A DNA stretch of 64,000 nt from Streptomyces flaveolus (GCF_000716535.1 NZ_JNWV01000006.1:406237-470236), one strand, 5' to 3'; shown: positions 8,844 through 16,653, counted from the stretch's first letter. The notes: generated by a model from the letters alone, not told the origin. Translations and numbers: made by a program.

Positions 8844-9569
8844 GTGGCACTTCCACCCGTGGGCCGCCTCGCCGTCGCCCTCCTCCTGGCCGTCGCCACC
8901 CTCGGCCTCCTCGAGGGGGCCCGGCAGATGCGGCCGGTTCCCTACGGCGACCGGCTCCTCTCCGCCGGGCCGCACGCCGGGGTCTGGGCGGCGCGGGTGC
9001 GGGACGGTGCCGTGGCCGGCCACGACAGCCGTACCGGTGCGCTCCGGTGGCGGTACGCGCGCGTGGGGCACCGTCCCGTCGACGTGGTGCACGCGCGCGG
9101 GGAGGTGATCGCGCTCTGGGACGACGGTCTGCTCACCGACACCGACGGCCGGTCCGTGCGCTGGCACCGGGCCCTGCCCGACGCGGCCGAGTGGCTCCCG
9201 GCCCAGGGCGGCACCGGCGTGCTGCGCCCCCTCGGCCGCGGCATCCTCGCCGTCGTCACCCCGCGCCGCGTCACCGCGTACCGCACCGCCGACGGCGACC
9301 TGCGCTGGGTGCTGCCCGCCCGGAACGGCTGCGCGTTCCGCCCCGAGGGCGCCGTACGCCGGGGCGCGGCCCTGCTCCTCGCCCAGCCCTGCGCGGACGC
9401 CGCGTGGACCGGCCAGCTCGTGGCCCTGGACGACCTGGGCCTGATCGCGCCCGGCCGCACCCCGCTGGGCAACGATCTCCCGCGCCCGCACCTCGCACGC
9501 CTGGAGGCGGAAAACCGCTTGCACGGCCCCGTTAGACTTTCCCCCATGGCCATTCTCCTCGCGCATTAG
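8844..9569 (+). CDS. PQQ-like beta-propeller repeat protein, membrane anchored
   Basis: 241 aa. The GTG at 8844 follows AAAGGGGGTGAG, nearly a full match to the anti-SD; a GTG at 8823 is possible. A hydrophobic N-terminal segment (VGRLAVALLLAVATLGLLEG) is an uncleaved anchor or signal. The rest has blades with PQQ-like spacing: AGHDSRTGALRWRYA, VIALWDDGLLTDTDG and AYRTADGDLRWVLPA. It is short for a full propeller, with perhaps four or five blades. The last seven codons (MAILLAH) coincide with a possible independent leader ORF for the downstream ABC-F gene. Function unknown. Confidence 0.8.
   Translation: MALPPVGRLAVALLLAVATLGLLEGARQMRPVPYGDRLLSAGPHAGVWAARVRDGAVAGHDSRTGALRWRYARVGHRPVDVVHARGEVIALWDDGLLTDTDGRSVRWHRALPDAAEWLPAQGGTGVLRPLGRGILAVVTPRRVTAYRTADGDLRWVLPARNGCAFRPEGAVRRGAALLLAQPCADAAWTGQLVALDDLGLIAPGRTPLGNDLPRPHLARLEAENRLHGPVRLSPMAILLAH
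9533..9538 (+). promoter_or_regulatory. -10 element TAGACT before the MAILLAH mini-ORF
   Basis: TAGACT matches the actinobacterial -10 consensus (TANNNT). Its end is seven nt before the ATG at 9546, the spacing expected for a transcript starting on that ATG (leaderless). No good -35 hexamer is seen 16-19 nt upstream, so this is a candidate only. Confidence 0.5.
9546..9569 (+). CDS. Putative leader peptide MAILLAH before ABC-F gene
   Basis: A seven-codon ORF, ATG to TAG, in frame with the tail of the preceding gene but with its own ATG directly after a -10 hexamer, so it may be translated from a leaderless mRNA. It ends 60 nt before the ABC-F start. The gap contains GGCGGG and CCCGCC arms that could form an attenuator hairpin. 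ABC-F genes of the antibiotic-resistance type are often controlled by short leader peptides through ribosome stalling; applying this here is inference. It could equally be just the C-terminus of the upstream protein. Confidence 0.4.
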   Translation: MAILLAH

Positions 9570-9629
9570 ACGGCGGGAACGTCCTCAGCCGCCCACCCGC
9601 CAACCCCCTGTACGCCCTGGAGTCTGTCC

Positions 9630-11228
9630 GTGATCTCCGCCTCCGGTATCGAGTTGCGCGCCGGTGCGCGCGTCCTCATCGAGAACGCCACCTTCCGTGT
9701 CGCCAAGGGCGACCGCATCGGCCTCGTCGGCCGCAACGGCGCAGGCAAGACCACTCTCACCAAGTGCCTGGCCGGCGAGGGCATCCCCGCCGGCGGCACG
9801 ATCACCCGCTCCGGCGAGGTCGGCTACCTCCCGCAGGACCCCCGCACCGGCGACCTGGACGTCCTCGCCCGCGACCGCGTCCTCTCCGCGCGCGGACTCG
9901 ACGTGCTGATCCGCAAGATGCGCGAGAACGAGGAGCGCATCGCCAACGGCAAGGGGTCCACCCGCGAGAAGGCCATGAAGCAGTACGAGCGCCAGGAGAC
10001 GGAGTTCCTCACCAAGGGCGGGTACGCCGCCGAGGCCGAGGCCGCCACGATCGCCGCCGCCCTGAACCTGCCCGACCGGGTGCTCGGCCAGCCGCTGCAC
10101 ACGCTCTCCGGTGGTCAGCGCCGCCGTATCGAGCTGGCCCGGATCCTGTTCTCCGACGCGGACACGCTGCTGCTGGACGAGCCGACCAACCACCTCGACG
10201 CGGACTCGATCATCTGGCTGCGTGACTACCTGAAGACCTACCGCGGCGGCTTCATCGTGATCTCCCACGACGTCGACCTGGTCGAGACGGTCGTCAACAA
10301 GGTGTTCTACCTGGACGCGAACCGGTCCACGATCGACATCTACAACATGGGCTGGAAGCTGTACCAGCAGCAGCGCGAGGCCGACGAGAAGCGCCGCAAG
10401 CGCGAGCGCGCCAACGCCGAGAAGAAGGCCGCGGCGCTCAACGCGCAGGCCGACAAGATGCGCGCCAAGGCCACCAAGACGGTCGCCGCGCAGAACATGG
10501 CCCGCCGCGCCGAGAAGCTGCTCTCCGGCCTCGAAGACGTCCGGATGTCCGACAAGGTCGCCAAGCTCCGCTTCCCGGAGCCCGCGCCCTGCGGCAAGAC
10601 CCCGCTCATGGCCGAGGGCCTGTCGAAGTCGTACGGCTCGCTGGAGATCTTCACCGACGTCGACCTGGCCATCGACAAGGGGTCCCGGGTGGTCATCCTG
10701 GGCCTCAACGGCGCCGGCAAGACCACCCTGCTGCGGCTGCTCGCAGGCGTGGAGACGCCGGACACCGGCCGGGTCGTCCCCGGTCACGGCCTCAAGCTCG
10801 GCTACTACGCACAGGAGCACGAGACCCTGGACGCCGACCGCACGGTCCTGGAGAACATGCGCTCGGCCGCCCCCGACATGGACCTGGTGGAGGTCCGCAA
10901 GGTGCTCGGCTCGTTCCTGTTCTCCGGCGACGACGTCGACAAGCCGGCCGGTGTCCTCTCCGGCGGCGAGAAGACCCGGCTCGCCCTCGCCACGCTCGTC
11001 GTCTCCTCGGCGAACGTGCTGCTCCTGGACGAGCCCACCAACAACCTCGACCCGGCCAGCCGCGAGGAGATCCTCGGCGCCCTGCGCACCTACAAGGGCG
11101 CGGTCGTCCTCGTCACCCACGACGAGGGCGCCGTGGAGGCCCTCCAGCCGGAGCGGATCATCCTGCTGCCGGACGGCGTCGAGGACCTGTGGGGCTCCGA
11201 CTACGCGGATCTCGTCGCCCTCGCGTGA
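9630..11228 (+). CDS. ABC-F family ATP-binding protein (ribosome-associated)
   Basis: 532 aa with two ATPase domains and no membrane segments. Walker A motifs GRNGAGKTT (about residue 34) and GLNGAGKTT (about 360), signatures LSGGQRRRIELAR and LSGGEKTRLALA, and Walker B LLLDEPTNHLD and LLLDEPTNNLD are all present. Between the domains is the ABC-F linker, rich in Lys/Arg/Ala (about 250-310, KRRKRERANAEKKAAAL). Family members act on the ribosomal E site as translation factors or protect against antibiotics; which class this is cannot be told. GTG start with GGAG eight nt upstream. A 12-bp hairpin downstream (11330-11360) probably terminates it. Confidence 0.93.
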   Translation: MISASGIELRAGARVLIENATFRVAKGDRIGLVGRNGAGKTTLTKCLAGEGIPAGGTITRSGEVGYLPQDPRTGDLDVLARDRVLSARGLDVLIRKMRENEERIANGKGSTREKAMKQYERQETEFLTKGGYAAEAEAATIAAALNLPDRVLGQPLHTLSGGQRRRIELARILFSDADTLLLDEPTNHLDADSIIWLRDYLKTYRGGFIVISHDVDLVETVVNKVFYLDANRSTIDIYNMGWKLYQQQREADEKRRKRERANAEKKAAALNAQADKMRAKATKTVAAQNMARRAEKLLSGLEDVRMSDKVAKLRFPEPAPCGKTPLMAEGLSKSYGSLEIFTDVDLAIDKGSRVVILGLNGAGKTTLLRLLAGVETPDTGRVVPGHGLKLGYYAQEHETLDADRTVLENMRSAAPDMDLVEVRKVLGSFLFSGDDVDKPAGVLSGGEKTRLALATLVVSSANVLLLDEPTNNLDPASREEILGALRTYKGAVVLVTHDEGAVEALQPERIILLPDGVEDLWGSDYADLVALA

Positions 11229-11524
11229 TCGAAAGTCTGATCCACTGCGTATGGATCATTCGGCCCATCGGTGATCCATCATCTGTGTGAGATCTCCTCG
11301 TACCGGGGTGTGTCGTACACGCATTTTCCGGCCGATCCCCCAGTTGTCGGGGGATCGGCCGCTGTGCGTTCCTGACCTGGCACTTCGCGAATCCACCCGG
11401 ACGGCCCTATGGGCCGCACCCCATGGAATCCCTTGTTCCGCTTGTGGGGATCCACTCCTGTCGTCACAACGATGTCCCACGGACCTTGCCGAATGGGTGG
11501 CCATCACGCCCGAGAGGGGTGATC
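11227..11524. promoter_or_regulatory. Cluster of nine GATC motifs upstream of gbn
   Basis: GATC occurs at 11227, 11239, 11254, 11273, 11291, 11334, 11353, 11449 and 11521. Under one per 300 bp is expected at this base composition. Three of the first four are arranged as alternating inverted copies (TGATCCA, TGGATCA, TGATCCA at 11238-11278). The adjacent gene encodes a homologue of Gbn, a GATC-binding nucleoid protein, so autoregulation is likely. Confidence 0.65.
11330..11360 (+). terminator. 12-bp perfect hairpin after ABC-F gene
   Basis: GGCCGATCCCCC (11330-11341) pairs perfectly with GGGGGATCGGCC (11349-11360) across a seven-base loop. It lies 100 bp beyond the ABC-F stop and before gbn. 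Both arms contain a GATC, so it may double as a protein site. Confidence 0.6.
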
Positions 11525-11563
11525 ATGAGGAGACCAGAGCGCACTTCCCATGAGGAGGCACGG

Positions 11564-11785
11564 GTGGCCGAGACTCTGAAGAAGGGCAGCCGGGTGACCG
11601 GCGCCGCGCGCGACAAGCTCGCGGCAGACCTGAAGAAGAAGTACGACTCCGGTGCGAGCATCCGGGCGCTGGCCGAGGAGACCGGCCGCTCGTATGGCTT
11701 TGTGCACCGGATGCTCAGCGAGTCGGGCGTCACGCTGCGTGGGCGTGGCGGAGCGACCCGGGGTAAGAAGGCCGCTTCGTCCTGA
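11564..11785 (+). CDS. gbn: Small HTH nucleoid-associated protein, Gbn-like
   Basis: 73 aa from the GTG at 11564, which GAGGAGG precedes by five nt. A longer reading from upstream ATGs lacks comparable signals. The protein is basic, with a single helix-turn-helix: DLKKKYDSGASIRALAEETG (first helices) then RSYGFVHRMLSES (recognition helix), and a Lys/Arg/Gly C-tail (RGRGGATRGKKA). Size, sequence and position match S. coelicolor SCO1839, described as Gbn, a GATC-binding nucleoid-associated protein affecting sporulation and antibiotic production. The GATC-rich upstream DNA supports this. Expected to coat many chromosomal GATC sites. Confidence 0.88.
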   Translation: MAETLKKGSRVTGAARDKLAADLKKKYDSGASIRALAEETGRSYGFVHRMLSESGVTLRGRGGATRGKKAASS

Positions 11786-11812
11786 CTCCGGGCGGCCCAT
11801 CGGCTTCGATGG

Positions 11813-11886
11813 TGGCCACCCGGTCGGCGGTCCCCCAGTGCCTTGCGGGCCTGGGGGGTGGGGGTGCCCCCCGACCGGCCGGGTGG
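11813..11886 (+). terminator. Long imperfect hairpin after gbn
   Basis: CCACCCGGTCGG (left arm) and CCGACCGGCCGGGTGG (right arm) enclose a second C-rich/G-rich stem (CCCCCAG with CTGGGGGG). It lies directly after gbn and before the enoyl-CoA hydratase promoter region, consistent with transcription termination. Confidence 0.5.
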
Positions 11887-11941
11887 TTACTGTGCAGTCA
11901 CTTAGCTTCGCTCTGCTGACCGCACCCATCGGAGGCGCCCC

Positions 11942-12745
11942 ATGGCTTCGCCCGAGCAGGACCTCGCTCCCGCATTCGACAAGGACGGCGTACGGCTCAC
12001 CGTCGACGACGCGCTCGCCACGGTGACGCTGACCAACCCGGCCAAGCGCAACGCACAGAGCCCCGCTCTGTGGCGGGCGCTCGCCGAGGCCGGGCGGCTG
12101 CTGCCGGGCTCCGTCCGGGTCGTCGTGCTGCGTGGCGAGGGCAAGTCCTTCTCCGCCGGGCTGGACCGTCAGATGTTCACCCCGGAGGGGATCCCGGGCG
12201 AGCCGACCTTCATCGACCTCGCGCGCCGTGACGACGCCGGGATCGACGCGACCATCGCCGAATACCAGGAGGCGTTCACCTGGTGGCGGCGGACCGACAT
12301 CGTGTCCATCGCCGCCGTCCAGGGCCATGCCATCGGGGCCGGCTTCCAGCTCGCGCTCGGCTGCGACCTCCGGGTCGTCGCCGACGACGTGCAGTTCGCC
12401 ATGCGCGAGACCAGCCTCGGCCTCGTTCCCGATCTGACCGGCACGCACCCGCTGGTCGGCCTCGTCGGATACGCCCGCGCGCTGGAGATCTGCGCGACCG
12501 GGCGGTTCGTCGGCGCCGAGGAGGCGGTGTCGAGCGGGCTGGCGAACCTCGCCGTGCCCGCCGACGAACTGGACGGGGCGGTGCGGGACCTGGCGGTGGC
12601 GATCATGGCTGCGCCACGGGACGCGGTGGTGGAGACCAAGGCGTTGCTCCGTGGTGCCCTCGACCGGACGTACGAGGAGCAGCGCGCGGCCGAGCGGGCT
12701 GCCCAGGCTCGACGGCTGCGCGACCTGGCCGGCCTCGGCGAGTGA
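11942..12745 (+). CDS. Enoyl-CoA hydratase/isomerase family protein
   Basis: 267 aa crotonase-fold enzyme. Oxyanion-hole segments are visible: the first in KSFSAGLDRQMF, the second in AVQGHAIGAGFQLALGCDLRV. The general acid/base region reads MRETSLGLVPDLTGTHPL, with Glu and Asp in the usual neighbourhood, so hydratase or isomerase activity is plausible. The C-terminal trimerisation helices end with RRLRDLAGLG. Cytoplasmic, CoA-thioester substrate; chain-length preference unknown. Monocistronic by spacing, with GGAGG before the ATG. Confidence 0.9.
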   Translation: MASPEQDLAPAFDKDGVRLTVDDALATVTLTNPAKRNAQSPALWRALAEAGRLLPGSVRVVVLRGEGKSFSAGLDRQMFTPEGIPGEPTFIDLARRDDAGIDATIAEYQEAFTWWRRTDIVSIAAVQGHAIGAGFQLALGCDLRVVADDVQFAMRETSLGLVPDLTGTHPLVGLVGYARALEICATGRFVGAEEAVSSGLANLAVPADELDGAVRDLAVAIMAAPRDAVVETKALLRGALDRTYEEQRAAERAAQARRLRDLAGLGE

Positions 12746-12775
12746 GCCGACAGCGGGCCGGGCACCCGACGCCGG

Positions 12776-13501
12776 TCAGTCCACCGCGGTGACCAGCACG
12801 GCCACCGTCGGACGGTCCGCCAACGCGTCCCGTACGGCGGCGCGGACCTGCCGGGCCACGTCCACGGTCCGGCGGGACGCGTCGGTCGTCAGTTCCACGC
12901 GGACGTGACGGCGCGGCAGGGTGGCCTCGTCGGCGTGCTCCTCGATGTGCACCGCCCGGCCCAGGCCCCCCAGGACCCCCGTCAGCCGGAGCACCCCGGG
13001 AACGGCGAGGGCCGCCTCCGCCACCGTGGTCCCGTCCGTGTCCGTCGGCTCGTGGGCGGACGGCGGTTGTGGTGTTCCGGTCGCCGGGGCGGCCGGGGCG
13101 TCCGGCTCCAGCAGGTCCGTCGCCCGCAGATCGATCTCCGTGACCGCGAGGCCGAGCCGTTCCGTTGCGGCCCCCGCCAGGGCGCGCCGCAGGCGGGACG
13201 CCGCCGTCGGCAGCGGCTCGGCCGCCGTCGCGGCGAAGTCCGCCGTCACCCGCAGCGGGCCCGGCGGCAGAGCGCTCGGCGGCGCCGGCACGACGGGCTC
13301 GGTCACGTCCCGCGGATCGGCGAGCGCGATCCGCAGCACGCCCAGGCGCACCCCCGGCGCGCCGTCCGCCACCGCGCGCCGCAGCACCGCCCCGGCCGCC
13401 GCCTCCGTGATCCACGCACCGTCACGCGGCCCGCCGAGCGGCAACAGCCTGCCCAGTCCCACCTGCTGCCGCACCCACTGTGCCCATCGGTCCACCGTCA
13501 T
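12776..13501 (-). CDS. Hypothetical protein divergent from the Asp23 operon
   Basis: 241 aa, start ATG at 13501 with GGTGGA immediately before it (spacing is poor, so the start is uncertain). Homologues in Streptomyces carry the odd automatic name nucleopolyhedrovirus P10 family, which says nothing about function. The N-terminal 110 residues (WAQWVRQQVGLGRLLPLG, VLRIALADPRDVTEP) and C-terminal part (HVRVELTTDASRRTVDVARQ, VRAAVRDALADRPTVAVLVT) have beta-alpha patterns reminiscent of the Asp23 fold. It may therefore be a distant Asp23-like protein; an inference from pattern and from its divergent position beside two Asp23 genes. Confidence 0.72.
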   Translation of the reverse strand: MTVDRWAQWVRQQVGLGRLLPLGGPRDGAWITEAAAGAVLRRAVADGAPGVRLGVLRIALADPRDVTEPVVPAPPSALPPGPLRVTADFAATAAEPLPTAASRLRRALAGAATERLGLAVTEIDLRATDLLEPDAPAAPATGTPQPPSAHEPTDTDGTTVAEAALAVPGVLRLTGVLGGLGRAVHIEEHADEATLPRRHVRVELTTDASRRTVDVARQVRAAVRDALADRPTVAVLVTAVD

Positions 13502-13604
13502 TCCACCAGACTGCCGTATCCCCGGCGCACGGCCCGGCAACCTTGCATAGCGTGGTCGAAAGACGACGACCGGGCGGGGCGAGGACCGAAAGGGACGTAC
13601 GGCG

Positions 13605-14072
13605 ATGACCGACACGACGATCACCCCCGAAGGCCAGGAACCGCAGGTGTCGACCCGCAAGGCCGCCCGGCGCGGCGGCGGCGACCCGGCGGCCCGGGGC
13701 CGCACCACCATCGCGGACGGCGTCGTGGAGAAGATCGCCGGGCTCGCCGCCCGGGACGTGGTCGGGGTCCACGCCATGGGCAGCGGCCTCGCCCGCACCT
13801 TCGGCGCCGTACGGGACCGCGTGCCCGGTGGCAGCAAGTCGGTGGCCCGGGGAGTCAAGGCCGAGGTCGGCGAGGTGCAGACCGCGCTCGACCTGGAGAT
13901 CGTCGTGGACTACGGCGTCGCGATCGCCGATGTCGCCCGCGCCGTGCGGGAGAACGTGATCGCCGCCGTGGAACGCATGACCGGCCTGGAGGTGGTCGAG
14001 GTCAACATCGCGGTCAGCGACGTCAAGCTGCCCGAGGAGCAGGACGAGGAACCGGAGCTCCGGATCCAGTGA
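13605..14072 (+). CDS. Asp23/Gls24 family envelope stress protein (first copy)
   Basis: 155 aa. The Asp23 domain runs from about residue 35 (RTTIADGVVEKIAGLAARDV) to 145 (VVEVNIAVSDVKLP). The central part has the family pattern ALDLEIVVDYGVAIADVARAVRENV. Asp23 proteins bind the inner face of the membrane through the AmaP anchor and support envelope integrity. First gene of a tightly packed five-gene operon ending in an AmaP-type anchor. A basic N-terminal extension (RKAARRGGG) precedes the domain. Confidence 0.92.
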   Translation: MTDTTITPEGQEPQVSTRKAARRGGGDPAARGRTTIADGVVEKIAGLAARDVVGVHAMGSGLARTFGAVRDRVPGGSKSVARGVKAEVGEVQTALDLEIVVDYGVAIADVARAVRENVIAAVERMTGLEVVEVNIAVSDVKLPEEQDEEPELRIQ

Positions 14073-14116
14073 CACCCGGCACCGAACCGCACGCCCGACG
14101 AGCCGAGGAGCGTCGC

Positions 14117-14311
14117 ATGAGCATGGCCGTGGTCGGCATGATCGCCGGAATGGCGCTGGGGTTCGCCGGCTACTTCGGCGGCTTCGGCGCCTTCCTCCTG
14201 GTCGCGGCGCTGGGGGCCATCGGCTTCCTCGCCGGCCGGTTCGCGGACGGCGACCTGGAACTCGGGGACGTCTTCCGCACCCGCGACGACCGGCGGGACC
14301 GGCGGCGGTGA
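14117..14311 (+). CDS. Small two-helix membrane protein in Asp23 operon
   Basis: 64 aa: MSMAVVGMIAGMALGFAGYF and GFGAFLLVAALGAIGFLAGR are two Gly-rich membrane helices, followed by an acidic then Arg-rich tail (DDRRDRRR). GAGGAG lies seven nt before the ATG. Its stop overlaps the next start (GTGA). Equivalent tiny membrane proteins occur in actinobacterial Asp23 operons (DUF2273-like in size and topology). A role as partner of Asp23 at the membrane is inferred from context. Confidence 0.85.
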   Translation: MSMAVVGMIAGMALGFAGYFGGFGAFLLVAALGAIGFLAGRFADGDLELGDVFRTRDDRRDRRR

Positions 14312-14694
14312 CCCTGGTGAGTGCCGGGACCGGCACACCCGGGTCCGGCACACCGCGCCCCTCGCCGCCCCTCGTGCCGCCGGCCGAGCGCGGCGCCACC
14401 CGGATCGCCGACCGGGTCGTGGCCAGGATCGCCGCGCAGGCCGCCCGCGAGGCCCTCGCGCCGCTGCCCGGTGCCGCCGCGGCACCGCACGCCACGGTCG
14501 TCGTGGCCCGGCAGACGGCCCGGGTCCGCGTCCACGTCGAACTGGGCTACCCCGGTGACATCGGCGCCCGCTGCGCCGCCGTACTCCGTCATGTCACCGC
14601 GCGTGTGGGTGCGTTGACGGACCTGCGGGTGCCGGAGGTCGCCGTCACGGTGGAACGACTGCATCCGACGACCGGTCAGGGGACGGACCGATGA
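14308..14694 (+). CDS. Asp23/Gls24 family protein (second copy)
   Basis: 128 aa, start GTG at 14308 overlapping the previous stop by four bases, and ending in an ATGA overlap with the next gene. The Asp23 pattern is recognisable but shorter than the first copy: ATRIADRVVARIAAQAAREAL, then VVVARQTARVRVHVELGYPGD, then VTARVGALTDLRVPEVAVTVERL. The acidic C-tail of the first copy is missing. Two diverged paralogues in one operon suggest a hetero-assembly at the membrane. Confidence 0.85.
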   Translation: MTLVSAGTGTPGSGTPRPSPPLVPPAERGATRIADRVVARIAAQAAREALAPLPGAAAAPHATVVVARQTARVRVHVELGYPGDIGARCAAVLRHVTARVGALTDLRVPEVAVTVERLHPTTGQGTDR

Positions 14695-15299
14695 GCGAGA
14701 CGCGGAGCACCCCGGCCGTCGCCGAGCCGTCCGGTGCCGCACCGCCCGCCGCGCGGGACAGCGGCCGGTTCTGGTCGCCGCGCCGCGCCCCCGCCGCCCT
14801 CGTCGCCGCCCTGCTGGCGGCCGGTGCCGGACTCCTGCTGTACGACGTCGCCGCCGTGCGCGCCCACCGCCCCGCGGCGCGCTGGCGCCGCGCGCTCGCC
14901 CGGCAGCTGGCCGAACGGCCCCTGGACGACGCCTGGGTACGGGTCGGCGCGGGCCTCGCCGCCGCGTTCGGCCTGTGGCTGATCGTCCTCGCGGTCACCC
15001 CCGGCCTGCGCGACCTGCTGCCGATGCGGCGCCCGCACCCCGACGTCCGGGCCGCGCTCGGGCGCGGCGCGGCGGCGCTGTTCCTGCGCGACCGGGCCAT
15101 GGAGGTGCCCGGCGTACGCGCGGTACGGGTGCGGATGGGCCGCCGGAAGGCCGACGTCCGAGTGGTCTCGCACTTCCGGGACCTGGACGACGTACGCGCC
15201 GACCTGGACACCGTGCTCGCCGAGGCGGTCCGGGACCTCCGTCTGGCCCACCCGCCCAGGCCGACGGTGCGCGTGGCCCGGCGCGGACGGAAGGGGTGA
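14691..15299 (+). CDS. DUF6286-type membrane protein of Asp23 operon
   Basis: 202 aa. Two transmembrane helices: ALVAALLAAGAGLLLYDVAA (about 36-55) and AAAFGLWLIVLAVTPGLRDLL (about 90-110). They are followed by a soluble domain with RDRAMEVPGVRAVRVRMGRRKADVRV, an Asp23-like beta hairpin, and a basic C-terminus (RVARRGRKG). Coupled to both neighbours by 4-base overlaps. The family is found only in such operons in actinomycetes; function unknown. Confidence 0.82.
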   Translation: MSETRSTPAVAEPSGAAPPAARDSGRFWSPRRAPAALVAALLAAGAGLLLYDVAAVRAHRPAARWRRALARQLAERPLDDAWVRVGAGLAAAFGLWLIVLAVTPGLRDLLPMRRPHPDVRAALGRGAAALFLRDRAMEVPGVRAVRVRMGRRKADVRVVSHFRDLDDVRADLDTVLAEAVRDLRLAHPPRPTVRVARRGRKG

Positions 15300-15885
15300 G
15301 CGCGTTGCGCGGCGGTGTCCACCGCGTCCTGACGGCCCTCGCCGGTCTGCTGCTGCTCACGCTCGGCGGCGCGGTCCTGGCCGTCGGCCTCGGCGCGCGG
15401 CCCCCCCCGCCTGGTGGACGCACACCGGCCCGCACGACGTCCTGCTCACCAGGGCCGAACGCACCCGCCTACGGAACGCCCCCTGGTGGTGGCCGGCGGT
15501 CATCGCCGCCCTGAGCGTCGTCGTCCTGTTCGCCCTGGCGTGGCTGACGGCGGCCCTGCGCCGCCGCCGGCCGGCCGAGCTTCTGATCGACACCGGCGAC
15601 GGCGCGGGCGCGCGCCTGCGGGGAAGAGCCCTGGAGAGCGCCCTGGCAGCGGAAGCGGCGGCTCAGCCGGGCGTGGCCGAGGCGCGCGTCCTCCTGCGGG
15701 GCCGTCGTACGGCCCCGGCGGTGCGGGCCCGGCTCCGGCTCGACCCGGACGCGGCCCCGGCGAAGACCCTGACCGCGTTCACGACCGGAACGCTGGCCCG
15801 CGCGCGCGAGTCGGCGGGCCTGGCGTCCCTTCCGGCCGAGGTCCTGCTGAGCGAGGTCGGACACCGTGCGGAGAGGGTGACTTGA
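15296..15885 (+). CDS. amaP: AmaP-type membrane anchor, frameshifted at a C8 run
   Basis: The first frame (GTG at 15296, GTGA overlap) encodes one membrane helix, VLTALAGLLLLTLGGAVLAVG, and then runs into a low-complexity Pro/Arg reading that stops at 15514. From about 15409 another frame continues as AWWTHTGPHDVLLTRAERTR, a second helix (AVIAALSVVVLFALAWLTAAL) and the Asp23-anchor C-terminal domain to 15885. The switch falls exactly in eight consecutive C at 15401-15408; nine C would restore one frame of about 196 aa. Either a homopolymer sequencing error or a real frameshift. AmaP anchors Asp23 to the membrane in Gram-positive bacteria. Confidence 0.75.
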
Positions 15886-15897
15886 CGGTTTCGGCTC

Positions 15898-16653
15898 CTA
15901 GAACCCGTGCCGGGTGCCGCCGTCCACCGGCACCATGACCCCCGTCAGGTAGGAAGCCGCCGGGGACAGCAGGAACGCCGCCACCCGTCCGAACTCCTCG
16001 GGCGACCCGTACCTGCGCAACGGGATCCGGGACTCGTTCGCGGCCCGGGTGGCCTGCGGATCCGCGGACAGCCCGTCCAGCTCCCGCAGGCGGTCCGTGG
16101 CGATCCGTCCCGGCAGCAGACCCACCACCCGGATCCCGCGCGGCCCCAGCTCGTCGGCGATCGACTTGGCGAACCCGGCGAGTCCGGGCCGCAGCCCGTT
16201 GGACACGGTCAGCCCCGGGATCGGCTCGTACACCGAGCCCGACAGCACGAACCCGATGACACCGCCCTCCTCCAACTCGGCCGCCGCGGCGCGGGCGAGC
16301 CGCACCGCGCCGAGGAACACCGACTCGAACGCGGCGCGCCACTGGTCGTCGGTGTTGTCGGCGACGAACCCCGGCGGCGGCCCGCCCACGCTCACCAGCA
16401 CACCGTGGAAGCCGCCGAAGTTCTCCCGGGCGGCGGCGATCAGCCGCCCGGGAGCCTCCGCGTCGGCGTTGTCCACGGCCACGCCCACCGCGTTCGGGCC
16501 CAGTTCGGCGGCCGCGTCGGCGACCCTCTGCTCGTCCCGGCCGGTGACGACCACCTTCGCCCCGTCGGCGACGAGTTCCCGCGCGGTGGCGTTGCCCAGC
16601 CCGCGCGTCGCTCCGGTGACGACGTACACCCGGTCCTTCAGTCCAAGATCCAT
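15898..16653 (-). CDS. Short-chain dehydrogenase/reductase (SDR)
   Basis: 251 aa classical SDR. The cofactor motif TGATRGLG is at residues 13-20. NADP-type basic contacts are likely (VVTGRDEQR). VSVGGPPPGF replaces the usual NNAG, an unusual variant. The catalytic area reads VIGFVLSGSVYEPIPGLTVSNGLRPGLAGFAKSIA, where Ser is kept but the expected YxxxK has become a NxxxR/LxxF-like stretch, so activity may be altered. The C-terminus (YLTGVMVPVDGGTRHGF) is typical. Five nt downstream of the GH15 gene, so probably one transcript. Substrate unknown. Confidence 0.85.
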   Translation of the reverse strand: MDLGLKDRVYVVTGATRGLGNATARELVADGAKVVVTGRDEQRVADAAAELGPNAVGVAVDNADAEAPGRLIAAARENFGGFHGVLVSVGGPPPGFVADNTDDQWRAAFESVFLGAVRLARAAAAELEEGGVIGFVLSGSVYEPIPGLTVSNGLRPGLAGFAKSIADELGPRGIRVVGLLPGRIATDRLRELDGLSADPQATRAANESRIPLRRYGSPEEFGRVAAFLLSPAASYLTGVMVPVDGGTRHGF

